Of a stretch of DNA of 32,494 nt, positions 1 to 7,217 are shown piece by piece. The notes below the pieces were generated by a model. That model worked only from the letters and a program-made list of their open reading frames with translations, was not told the origin of the DNA and searched no databases. How positions within the stretch are numbered: position 1 is the stretch's first letter; every line of letters begins with the position of its first letter. A program made the translations under genes and the position numbers. The DNA is from CAYQTL01 sp964420405 (GTDB lineage Bacteria > Acidobacteriota > Thermoanaerobaculia > Thermoanaerobaculales > Sulfomarinibacteraceae), in contig CAYQTL010000056.1 in the NCBI GenBank assembly GCA_964420405.1, forward strand, positions 1 to 32,494. Reading direction: 5' to 3'.

Positions 1-10
1 GGGGCCGTCC

Positions 11-42
11 GATCCCGATCCCGATCCCGATCCCGATCCCGA
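11..42. repeat. GATCCC hexanucleotide array (five units)
   Basis: Five perfect GATCCC units sit at the left edge of the window. The complementary strand reads GGGATC, so four or more G3 runs are separated by three bases, which fits the usual G-quadruplex pattern. The same hexamer recurs at 8486-8708, 11906-12078, 12931-12965 and 19792-19915. No inverted partner is visible here. The DNA from 43 to about 153 shows nothing else I can name. Confidence 0.9.
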
Positions 43-153
43 CGAAGCTGCGGACCGACCGACCTCGGAGGCCCACCACGCCAACTCCCGCATCGCCGAT
101 TCCAGTCTCACCGTCTCCCGAGTCGCCGCTCCCCGCAGCGCCGGCTTCCCGCA

Positions 154-914
154 GCGCCGGCGTGCGTGTGCGCGTCGCGCCCGGCGACCCCCCGGGATGA
201 GCGGGCGGTTGATGGCCACGCCCCCGCCCTCTTCGACCCCCAGTGGCCTCAACCGCAGCCGCTCCCTCCGGTGGGTTGCCAGCCGGCACGCATCCGTTCG
301 AGCCTTGCGCAGCGATCTGCAGGAGCCCCCGTAGCGCCGGCTTCCAGCCGGCACGCACACGTTCAAGCCACGCGCACCGACTCGAAGAATCCGCGACGGC
401 CTGCAAAGCATGCCACCTGGAAGGTGGCGCTACGGCGCCGGCGTGCAGCCGGCAAGCAGTGTTGGAGCCTGGTGCGTCGATCTGCGGAAGCACGCGTCGG
501 CCTGCAAAGCATGCCACCTGGAAGGTGGCGCTACGGCGCCGGCGTGCGTGTGCGCGTCGCGCCCGGCGACCCCCCGGGATGAGCGGGCGGTTGATGGCCA
601 CGCCCCCGCCCTCTTCAACCCCCAGTGGCCTCAACCACAGCCGCTCCCTCCGGTGGGTGGCCAGCCGGCACGCATCCGTTCGAGCCTTGCGCACCGATCT
701 GCAGGAGCCCCCGTAGCGCCGGCTTCCAGCCGGCACGCATCCGTTCGAGCCTTGCGCACCGACTCGAAGAATCCGCGACGGCCTGCAAAGCATGCCACCT
801 GGAAGGTGGCGCTACGGCGCCGGCGTGCAGCCGGCAAGCAGTGTTGGAGCCTGGTGCGTCGATCTGCGGAAGCGCGCGTCGGCCTGCAAAGCATGCCACC
901 TGGAAGGTGGCGCT
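154..914. repeat. Tandem duplication of a 382-bp unit containing REP-like palindromes
   Basis: Two consecutive copies start at 154 and 536. Landmarks keep an exact 382-base offset (197/579, 381/763), so there are only scattered substitutions and no indels between them. Each copy holds REP-like hairpins: one in the orientation CGTAGCGCCGGCTTCCAGC (330, 712) and two inverted ones around GCCACCTGGAAGGTGGCGC (410, 511 and their copies 793, 894). The last hairpin ends about a dozen bases past the stop codon of the minus-strand MFS gene, so it could act as its 3' hairpin. Open frames here encode only repeat translations on both strands, and I regard the region as non-coding. Confidence 0.85.
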
Positions 915-927
915 CCAAAGCCGCGCC

Positions 928-2403
928 TCAGTCATCCGCCTTGGTCTTGAAATCCTTTCCGAGCCAGCCCTTGGCGACGATGAGCAGGACCGTCGAGGCC
1001 ATCGCGATGCACGCCGAGATGAGCCACAGCGTCTCGGGGCTCTTGGCGCCCTCCTGCGGGACGTAGGTCGCGATGAGCGTTCCCGAGTACAGCGGCACGA
1101 TCAGCTTCGTGAGGAACCACGGGAACTGGGCGACGCCCATGTAGACGCCGGTCCGTCCCTCGGGGGCGATCTCGGCTGCGTACTGCAGGAAGCGCGGCTG
1201 CCACATCGCCTCGCCGATCGTCATGATCAGCAGGTAGGCGAACAGCAGGTAGCCGTTGGTGCCGAACGCCAGGAAGAACGCCGGCGCGGCCATGATGAAC
1301 GTGCCGGCGATCATCATGTTGTAGACCTTGCGCTTCTGGGTCATGGCGGCGACGATCGGCGCGAAGATGAAGATCAGGATCGGGTTGAAGTTGGCGGCGA
1401 TCTCGAAGTACTCGCCGATCCAGCCCGAGTAGGCGCGGTTGATGTACACCGGCAGCACCAGCCAGTTGTAGGCGAACAGCGTCTGCACCGGGATCAGCGC
1501 GAAGATGAAGAAGGTGAACTTGAGGTCGGTGAACGGGTGGTGGACGAGCCAGTCCTTGACGTTCGCCCAGAAGCCCACCGGGCCCACCATGGTGCCGGTG
1601 GTCTTCGCGGCTTCGGCCGTCCCCTCGGCCTCGACGGCCTCGACCGCGGGGGCTGCAGTCTCGCCCCGCGCGGCCGCCTTCATCGCCGCCGTCTCGGCCT
1701 TGGCGGTGGCGATCGCGTTCCGGACGGTGTCCTTGTTGAGGATCAGGACCGTCGCCACCAGGGCGACGAGGGTCAGGGCCGCGTACACCCAGAAGACGCC
1801 GCCGATCCCGAGGCCGAGGTAGTCGTCGTCGCGCAGCAGGAACGCGAAGGTCGGCAGCCAGCCGCCGAGGTTCATGAGCGCGTACAGCATCGCGAACGCC
1901 ATGCCGGCGGTCTTCGGGTTGGTGAACTGCCGCACCGCCGTGTAGGCGCCCGGCTGGTACATCCCGTAGCCGATCACCACCAGGAAGATGCCGCCCATGG
2001 TCACCACGTGGAGCGCCGATCCGAGGCCTGCAGGCTCGAACACGTAGCCGGCGCCGGCGATCAGCAACCGGCCGGCGAGCAGCAGCAGGAACGCCCAGAT
2101 GAGCGCCCGGCGGACCCCGAACTTGTCGGCCACGAAGCCCAGGAAGAACATCGACAGCGTGATGCCGGCGGTGAGCACGCCCACCATGAACCCCGCCGGG
2201 ACGTCCGGGTTGTCGACACCCTGGAAGACGACGTCGGAGAAGTAGATGGCGAGGTAGGAGAGAACCCCGAAGTAGGCGGTCCCCTCCAGCACGTAGCTCA
2301 GGTTCACGCCCCACAGCGCCCGTGGGGCGCGGACGAGGTCGATGAAGGGCTGGACGATCTCGCGCAGGGGGCTCGAGGGCGGCGAGGAGCTGGTCTCGGC
2401 CAT
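928..2403 (-). CDS. MFS transporter, POT/PTR2-like
   Basis: This 491-residue polytopic membrane protein has roughly 12 or more hydrophobic segments. The first segment contains YVLEGTAYFGVLSYLAIY, which recalls the ExxER-F-YYG signature of proton-dependent oligopeptide transporters but keeps only one of its acidic residues. The stretch GYGMYQPGAYTAVRQF resembles the POT region after TM4. A long Ala/Glu-rich cytoplasmic loop (about residues 215-275) separates the two halves. The ATG at 2403 follows a good Shine-Dalgarno (AAAGGAAG), and a TACAAT hexamer lies about 55 bases upstream. The substrate cannot be read from the sequence; peptides, nucleosides or sugars are possible. It lies 88 bases after the uridylyltransferase on the same strand. 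Family membership is firm, the POT assignment less so. Confidence 0.82.
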   Translation of the reverse strand: MAETSSSPPSSPLREIVQPFIDLVRAPRALWGVNLSYVLEGTAYFGVLSYLAIYFSDVVFQGVDNPDVPAGFMVGVLTAGITLSMFFLGFVADKFGVRRALIWAFLLLLAGRLLIAGAGYVFEPAGLGSALHVVTMGGIFLVVIGYGMYQPGAYTAVRQFTNPKTAGMAFAMLYALMNLGGWLPTFAFLLRDDDYLGLGIGGVFWVYAALTLVALVATVLILNKDTVRNAIATAKAETAAMKAAARGETAAPAVEAVEAEGTAEAAKTTGTMVGPVGFWANVKDWLVHHPFTDLKFTFFIFALIPVQTLFAYNWLVLPVYINRAYSGWIGEYFEIAANFNPILIFIFAPIVAAMTQKRKVYNMMIAGTFIMAAPAFFLAFGTNGYLLFAYLLIMTIGEAMWQPRFLQYAAEIAPEGRTGVYMGVAQFPWFLTKLIVPLYSGTLIATYVPQEGAKSPETLWLISACIAMASTVLLIVAKGWLGKDFKTKADD

Positions 2404-2455
2404 GGAGGCTTCCTTTCGGGGCGGTCTCGAGGACGGTGTCGCCGTTGCGGCGGCT

Positions 2456-2461
2456 ATTGTA
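2456..2461 (-). promoter_or_regulatory. -10-like hexamer TACAAT for the MFS transporter
   Basis: On the minus strand TACAAT lies in the gap between the uridylyltransferase stop and the MFS start, about 53 bases before the ATG. It is the only AT-rich motif in a GC-rich spacer. No convincing -35 element is visible. Confidence 0.4.
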
Positions 2462-2491
2462 CCCGCCCGCCATCCCCCCGCGCCGCCGTCC

Positions 2492-3898
2492 TCAGAGCGC
2501 CACCTCGCCGGTCACAACCGCCCCCGGCGGCAGGGTCGACGGCTCGGAGGCCCGCAGCGTCGCGCGGCCCTCGAGCCGCACCCCGGGCGGAAAGGTCACG
2601 TCGCCTTCGACCTCGAGCGCCTCGCAGTGCACCAGCGACGGGACGCCGGCCGGGAACCTCCTCTCGAAGTCGTCGATCAGAGCGTAGAAGCGGCGGTCGA
2701 GGGAGATGCTCGGCGGAGCGTCCCGCTCGGCGGCCAGCACGATGCGGCCGTCGTCCGTCAGCTCGTAGGCGTCCGAGCGCACGCCGAGCAGGTCGTCGGT
2801 GGTCTTCACCGGCGAGAACCGGCGTCGGGACACCCGCACCGCGGCGGCGCCCTCGAAGAGCGACAGCGCCGCGCCCATGGCGGTCTCGAGCTGGATCACC
2901 GCCGGCGACGCCGGGTCCCGCGGGTCGAGGGTCTTGCGGTTGACGATCGTGTCGAGCGGCAGGACGCCGTCGTGCTCCTCCAGCAGGCCCTGCAGCGACG
3001 GAAGGTGCAACCACAGGTTGTTGGTGTTGAAGTAGCGGTACCGCTCGACGTCCTGGAACTCGTCCTTCTCGTCGGGCGGGCACTGGGCCGACTCGCGCAG
3101 CGCCAGGCGGCCGTCGGCCAGCCGGCACAGGTGGCCGCCCTTGCGGTCGGCGGGTGTGCGGTCGGCCGCCTCCATCATGAACGGCAGCTCGAGCTCGGCC
3201 ATGTATCCGAGCAGGGCCGGGTCGAGCACCGCCCCGAGGTTGTCGGCGTTGGAGACGAACGCCCACTCGAGGCCGCGGTCGAGCAGCCGCTCGAGCACGC
3301 CTGACGTGAGCAGGGCCGTGTAGAGGTCGCCGTGTCCCGGCGGGCACCACGCCAGCTCGGGATCGCCGGGATGGCCGGCCGGCGCGAGCGTATCGGCGAG
3401 GACCTTCGGCACCTTGTGCTGCACGAACGACAGCGGCAGGTCCTCGAGCCGCAGGCCGCGGTGGCGCTTGAGCGCGGCGAGGGAGTCCTCCTCGGTGCGG
3501 AACGAGTTCATCAGCAGCAGCGGGATCTCGCACCCGACCTCGCGCCGCAGCGCCAGCACCTGGCGGGCGATCAGGTCGAGGAAGCTGAGACCGTCGCGCA
3601 CCTCGAGCAGGGACTTGGCCCGCTCGAGCCCCATGCTGGTGCCGAGCCCGCCGTTGAGCTTGACGACCACGGTCCGCTCCATCGCCGCGCGGCCCACCGG
3701 TGCGTGCCCTTCGAGAGCCTCGGCGTCTGGCAGCGTGTCGACCGGGTCGATGTCCCGGGCCGACAGGGTGCCACGCTCGCCGCCGGCCAGGCGCCGCAGG
3801 TGCAGCAGGAAGGTGTCGACGGCGGCGGCCGGCAGCCCGGCCCCCTCCATCTTCTCGACGAACGGTCGCGTCATCCCGGCGTCGGTGGTCCCGGTCAC
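2492..3898 (-). CDS. UTP-glucose-1-phosphate uridylyltransferase, eukaryotic-type (UDPGP family)
   Basis: This 468-residue protein should make UDP-glucose from UTP and glucose-1-phosphate in the cytoplasm, feeding glycan and trehalose or glycogen synthesis. The family signature VVVKLNGGLGTSMGLERAKS (about residues 70-90) is the nucleotide-binding loop with its Gly-rich turn and Lys. Further family features are LLMNSFRT, WCPPGHGDLY, YFNTNNLW and LETAMGAALS, then a C-terminal region rich in short strands that resembles the left-handed beta-helix end of these enzymes. It belongs to the UDPGP family (like eukaryotic UGPase), not to bacterial GalU. The GTG start at 3898 has a strong Shine-Dalgarno (GGAAGGAGG). 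An open frame continues upstream but only as antisense of the next genes. Specificity for another hexose-1-phosphate or N-acetylhexosamine phosphate cannot be excluded. Confidence 0.9.
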   Translation of the reverse strand: MTGTTDAGMTRPFVEKMEGAGLPAAAVDTFLLHLRRLAGGERGTLSARDIDPVDTLPDAEALEGHAPVGRAAMERTVVVKLNGGLGTSMGLERAKSLLEVRDGLSFLDLIARQVLALRREVGCEIPLLLMNSFRTEEDSLAALKRHRGLRLEDLPLSFVQHKVPKVLADTLAPAGHPGDPELAWCPPGHGDLYTALLTSGVLERLLDRGLEWAFVSNADNLGAVLDPALLGYMAELELPFMMEAADRTPADRKGGHLCRLADGRLALRESAQCPPDEKDEFQDVERYRYFNTNNLWLHLPSLQGLLEEHDGVLPLDTIVNRKTLDPRDPASPAVIQLETAMGAALSLFEGAAAVRVSRRRFSPVKTTDDLLGVRSDAYELTDDGRIVLAAERDAPPSISLDRRFYALIDDFERRFPAGVPSLVHCEALEVEGDVTFPPGVRLEGRATLRASEPSTLPPGAVVTGEVAL

Positions 3899-3957
3899 GT
3901 GCTCCTCCTTCCGGGCGCGAAACGTTCTCGACACGGGGTCCGTTCGCGCACCTTCGG

Positions 3958-3967
3958 TGTCATAATA
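3958..3967. promoter_or_regulatory. Overlapping divergent -10 elements (bidirectional promoter)
   Basis: The short sequence around 3961-3967 reads CATAATA on the plus strand and TATTATG on the minus strand. It therefore gives a -10-like hexamer in both directions, overlapping by five bases. On the plus strand it is preceded by TGT (extended -10) and ends seven bases before the ATG of the transglycosylase. On the minus strand it lies about 63 bases before the GTG of the uridylyltransferase. No good -35 box is seen on the plus side. Confidence 0.55.
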
Positions 3968-3973
3968 GGTCCG

Positions 3974-4639
3974 ATGCGACGGGTGGCATTCCGCGCTCTG
4001 GTGCTGGCGGTCTGTGCGGCCGCCGCAGCGGGCGTCGTGTCGGCCGCCGGGCCCGCGGGGGTGGCGACGTCGCTGACCGTCTCCGAGCTGCGCTCGCTGG
4101 TCGAGCGGGCGAGCCTGGACGCCGGCCTCGACCCGCGGCTGGTGGACGCCCTGGTGCGCGTCGAGTCGGCCTACGACCCCGTTGCCGTCAGCCACAAGGG
4201 TGCGATGGGCCTGATGCAGCTGATGCCCGGCACCGCCGCCCGGCTGCGGGTGGACGACCCGTTCGACCCGGCCGAGAACGTCCGTGGCGGCGTCGAGGAG
4301 TTCCGGCGTCTGCTGCAGCGCTACGCCGGCGACCTGGTGCTGGCGCTGGCGGCCTACAACGCCGGCGAGGGCGCCGTGGCGCGCTTCAGCGGCGTCCCGC
4401 CGTACCCCGAGACCCGCTCCTACGTCCGCCGCATCCTGACGATGTACTACGGACGTCCGTACACCCTCACGGACAGCGGGTCGGCCCGGCGCCCCGTCCG
4501 CCTTACGAGCGACCCTCTCAGCGGCCAGGTGGTGATCACCAACGTCCGCGGAGCGGCGATCTCCGGCGGCGGGATCTCGATCCAGACCGCGTCGGGGGGC
4601 GGCGTCCTCGGCGGCGGGTTCGGGTCCCGGGGACGCTGA
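3974..4639 (+). CDS. Lytic transglycosylase, SLT domain
   Basis: This 221-residue exported protein should cleave peptidoglycan between MurNAc and GlcNAc in the periplasm. Residues 1-25 form a signal peptide. The SLT fold follows, with the catalytic Glu64 in RVESAYDP, the GLMQLMPGTA motif at 79-88 and AYNAGEGAV at 127-134. These are the three diagnostic blocks of family 1 transglycosylases. The tail (about 165-221) is Gly-rich, of low complexity and without a recognisable domain. A CATAAT hexamer ends seven bases before the ATG and no Shine-Dalgarno is present, so the mRNA may be leaderless. It is divergent from the uridylyltransferase and lies 105 bases before the TRAP operon. Confidence 0.92.
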   Translation: MRRVAFRALVLAVCAAAAAGVVSAAGPAGVATSLTVSELRSLVERASLDAGLDPRLVDALVRVESAYDPVAVSHKGAMGLMQLMPGTAARLRVDDPFDPAENVRGGVEEFRRLLQRYAGDLVLALAAYNAGEGAVARFSGVPPYPETRSYVRRILTMYYGRPYTLTDSGSARRPVRLTSDPLSGQVVITNVRGAAISGGGISIQTASGGGVLGGGFGSRGR

Positions 4640-4654
4640 CGCCGGCGGGATGAG

Positions 4655-4670
4655 GCGGGCCCCGACCCGC
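4655..4670 (+). terminator. Small GC hairpin after the transglycosylase
   Basis: GCGGG and CCCGC pair around a six-base loop and are followed by GTTTG. It is 15 bases past the stop codon. The stem is short and the T run poor, so this is a weak candidate. Confidence 0.25.
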
Positions 4671-4711
4671 GTTTGTCGAGGAGGACACCGATCGATCGGC
4701 AGGGTCGCGGA

Positions 4712-4731
4712 CGACGACCCCGGGATCGTCG
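4712..4731. promoter_or_regulatory. 20-bp near-perfect palindrome before the TRAP operon
   Basis: The half sites CGACGACCCC and GGGATCGTCG match as inverted repeats at nine of ten positions. The palindrome ends immediately before the Shine-Dalgarno GAAGGAGGG of the first TRAP gene. It could be an operator or an mRNA hairpin that limits access to the ribosome site. Confidence 0.35.
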
Positions 4732-4744
4732 AAGGAGGGAACGG

Positions 4745-5650
4745 TTGAGCGTGGAGGGCGGCAGGAGTCCGGGCGGCGACCGGCGCGGGAGGCGGGCAGG
4801 CGCGGCGGCCGTGGCCGTCGTGGCGGTGCTCGCGTTCACCGGCTGCTCGGCGGTGGTGTCGCGATCCACCGCGCGCCTCGCCGACGGCCTCAGCGCGGCG
4901 GTGCTCGACCAGCCCGATCCGGAGACCGTCCGCCAGGGCGCGCCCGCCTACCTGCTGATGGTCGACGGCCTGATCGCCAACGACCCGGGCTCGGCCGCGC
5001 TGCTGCGCACCGGTGCCGAGCTCTACGCCGCCTACACCGCCGCCTTCGTCGACGAGCCCGAGCGAGCGCGGACGCTGTCGGCGCGGGCGCTCGAGTACGG
5101 CATCGCCGCCCTGTGCCTGGCCGCCGAGCCGGCGTGCGGGATCGAGGAGGCCACCTACGAGCGGTTCGAGGAGGTGATCGACGGCCTCGGCGAGCGGGCG
5201 GTGCCCGACCTGTACGCCGCGGCGGCGGCGTGGGCGACCTGGATCCGGGCGCGCCGGGACGACTGGTCGGCGATCGCGGACAAGGCCCGCGTCGACGAGA
5301 TGATGCAGCGCGTCGTGGAGCTCGACGAGGGCTACCGCAACGGCGGCGGCCACATCTACCTGGGGGTCCTCGCGACGCTCGTGCCGCCGGCCCTGGGCGG
5401 CCGCCCGGAGGCGGGCCGGGCCCACTTCGAGCGCGCCATCGAGCTGTCGGGCGGCGCCGACCTCTCGGCCAAGGTCCTGCTGGCGAGCGAGTACGCCCGC
5501 ACGGTGTGGGACCGCGAGCTGCACGACCGCCTGCTCCAGGAGGTCGTCGAGGCCGAGCCGGAGGCCCCGGGCCTGACCCTCACCAACATCCTCGCCCAGC
5601 GGCAGGCCGCGCGCCTGCTCGCGACGGCGGACGAGTACTTCGGAGAGTGA
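4745..5650 (+). CDS. tatT: TRAP transporter T-component lipoprotein (TatT family)
   Basis: This 301-residue lipoprotein is rich in alpha-helical, TPR-like repeats. The N-terminus is basic, followed by a hydrophobic stretch and the lipobox AFTGC with the lipidated Cys at position 34, giving a periplasm-facing anchored protein. TatT proteins form helical, pore-containing assemblies with the TRAP binding protein in TPAT systems, best known from Treponema pallidum. The assignment rests on the helical repeat content, the lipobox and its position two bases before a DctP-family gene. I chose the TTG at 4745 because AAGGAGGG ends five bases before it; a GTG at 4751 is the alternative. An in-frame TTG at 4673 would add 24 Arg-rich residues and is less likely. 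Confidence 0.8.
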   Translation: MSVEGGRSPGGDRRGRRAGAAAVAVVAVLAFTGCSAVVSRSTARLADGLSAAVLDQPDPETVRQGAPAYLLMVDGLIANDPGSAALLRTGAELYAAYTAAFVDEPERARTLSARALEYGIAALCLAAEPACGIEEATYERFEEVIDGLGERAVPDLYAAAAAWATWIRARRDDWSAIADKARVDEMMQRVVELDEGYRNGGGHIYLGVLATLVPPALGGRPEAGRAHFERAIELSGGADLSAKVLLASEYARTVWDRELHDRLLQEVVEAEPEAPGLTLTNILAQRQAARLLATADEYFGE

Positions 5651-5652
5651 CG

Positions 5653-6672
5653 ATGGCCAACGGACGACGGATCGCGGCCTGTCTCGCCGTGCTGACCCTG
5701 ACGGCGGCCGCCGCAGCGGCGGCGGCGGACCTCAAGATCGCCACCCTGGCGCCGGAGGGATCGTTCTGGATGAACGAGGTGCGCCGGGGCGCCGAGGAGA
5801 TCGGGCGCCGCACCGACGGCCGGGTGGGCTTCCGCTTCTACCCGGGCGGCAGCATGGGCACCGAGCAGACGGTGCTGCGCAAGATGCGGATCGGCCAGCT
5901 CCACGGCGGCGCGCTGCTGGCCGGCACCCTCGCCGAGAAGGTGCCCGACCTCGAGGTCTACTCGCTGCCGCTGACCTTCCGGACCTATGCCGAGGTCGAC
6001 GCCGCCCGCGACCGCTTCGACGACGAGCTCCAACGGCGGCTCGAGGCGGCCGGGTACGTGTCGTTCGGCTTCATCGAGGGCGGCTTCGCGTACCTGATGT
6101 CCACCAAGCCGATCCGGCGGGCCGGGGACCTCCGCGGCCAGAAGGCGTGGATTCCCGAGGGCGACGTCATCGGGCAGGCGATTCTCGAGGCGGCCGGCCT
6201 GTCGCCCGTGCCGCTGCCGCTGTCCGACGTGCTGACCGGCCTGCAGACGGGGCTCATCGACGCGGTCGCCGGCCCGCCCGTCGGCGCCGTGGCGCTGCAG
6301 TGGTTCACGCGGGTGCGGCACATGACGGAGCTTCCGATCCTGTACACCTATGGCGCCCTGGTGGTCTCGGAGCGCGCGTGGCGGCAGATCTCGGAGGCCG
6401 ACCAGCCGATCGTGCGCGAGGTCCTCGAGGAGGTGACCGCCGCCCTCGACGCGCGGGCGCGGCAGGACAACCGCGACGCCCGCGAGGCGCTGGTGGAGCA
6501 GGGGGTCGAGCCGGTCGACTTCGACGCCGAGGCGGTCGCCGAGTGGGAGCGGATCGCCGCCGCCGCCAACCGCACCCTCCTCGAGCGGATCGAGATCGAC
6601 CGTGAGCTGCTTGCCGACGTCCGGGAGGTCGTGGCGCAGGTTCCCGAGGACCCCGGGGCCGGGGACCGGTGA
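5653..6672 (+). CDS. dctP: TRAP transporter substrate-binding protein, DctP family
   Basis: This 339-residue periplasmic binding protein captures the ligand for the TRAP permease. Residues 1-25 form an Ala-rich signal peptide. The mature part opens with LKIATLAPEGSFW, continues with FRFYPGGSMGTEQ and RKMRIGQLHGG, and has DLRGQKAWIPEGDV followed by LSDVLTGLQTGLIDAV. This is the standard order of DctP blocks, with Arg in the RAGDLRG area and the ALQTG-like helix. No clear dicarboxylate or sialic acid signature tells the ligand. It starts two bases after the TatT stop and its last codons overlap the next gene, so translation is probably coupled. As the TatP partner of a TPAT, its ligand may be hydrophobic or unusual. 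Confidence 0.92.
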   Translation: MANGRRIAACLAVLTLTAAAAAAAADLKIATLAPEGSFWMNEVRRGAEEIGRRTDGRVGFRFYPGGSMGTEQTVLRKMRIGQLHGGALLAGTLAEKVPDLEVYSLPLTFRTYAEVDAARDRFDDELQRRLEAAGYVSFGFIEGGFAYLMSTKPIRRAGDLRGQKAWIPEGDVIGQAILEAAGLSPVPLPLSDVLTGLQTGLIDAVAGPPVGAVALQWFTRVRHMTELPILYTYGALVVSERAWRQISEADQPIVREVLEEVTAALDARARQDNRDAREALVEQGVEPVDFDAEAVAEWERIAAAANRTLLERIEIDRELLADVREVVAQVPEDPGAGDR

Positions 6673-7217
6673 CGCCGGCCGACCCGTTCGCGGCGGCGAC
6701 CGCCGGCGACGCCGGCCGGCCGCCGGCATCCTGGCCGGTCCGCCTCCTGCAGCTCGTCGAGGACGGCCTGCTGGTGCTCATCCTGGCCGCGCTCGTGGTG
6801 CTCTCCGCCGCCCAGATCGTGGCCCGCAACCTGCTCGACTCCGGCATGGTGTGGGCCGATCCGGCGCTGCGGGTCCTCGTCCTCTGGGTCGGCCTCGTCG
6901 GCGCCATGGTCGCCGCGCGGCAGGACCGCCAGATCACCGTCGACGCCGTCACCCGGGTGGTGGGGGAGCGGTGGCGCCTGGCGATCCGGACGGTGACCGA
7001 CCTGTTCACCGCCGCCGTGTGCGCCGGGGTCGCGTGGCACGCCGTACGCCTGGTCCGGGAGGACCGCGCCGCCGGGCTCGAGGCGTTCGGCGGCATCCCG
7101 GTGTGGGTGTGTGAGCTGGTGCTGCCCCTCGCGTTCGCCGTCATCGGCCTGCGCTACCTGCTGTTCGCCGTGAACCACGGCCGCCGCCTGGCGACCGGCG
7201 GCAGGGGGCGCGGATGA
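6669..7217 (+). CDS. dctQ: TRAP transporter small permease, DctQ family
   Basis: This 182-residue membrane protein has four hydrophobic segments, about residues 28-52, 65-83, 107-128 and 147-168. It is the small integral subunit that pairs with DctM in the inner membrane. The motif QIVARNLLDSGMVWAD in the first half and the basic charge after the second segment fit the DctQ family. The GTG start overlaps the stop of the binding protein (GTGA), and its own stop overlaps the ATG of the large permease, so the three are a translationally coupled unit. An extra 25 hydrophilic residues precede the first membrane segment. Confidence 0.88.
   Translation: MTPADPFAAATAGDAGRPPASWPVRLLQLVEDGLLVLILAALVVLSAAQIVARNLLDSGMVWADPALRVLVLWVGLVGAMVAARQDRQITVDAVTRVVGERWRLAIRTVTDLFTAAVCAGVAWHAVRLVREDRAAGLEAFGGIPVWVCELVLPLAFAVIGLRYLLFAVNHGRRLATGGRGRG

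Noticed and set aside
166..918. Several overlapping open frames on both strands
   Set aside because: They are translations of the REP duplication, open only because of high GC content; the same motifs appear in several frames.
3899..5524. Long minus-strand open frame extending the uridylyltransferase upstream by about 540 codons
   Set aside because: It is antisense to the transglycosylase and TatT genes. The family N-terminus, GTG start and Shine-Dalgarno are all at 3898.
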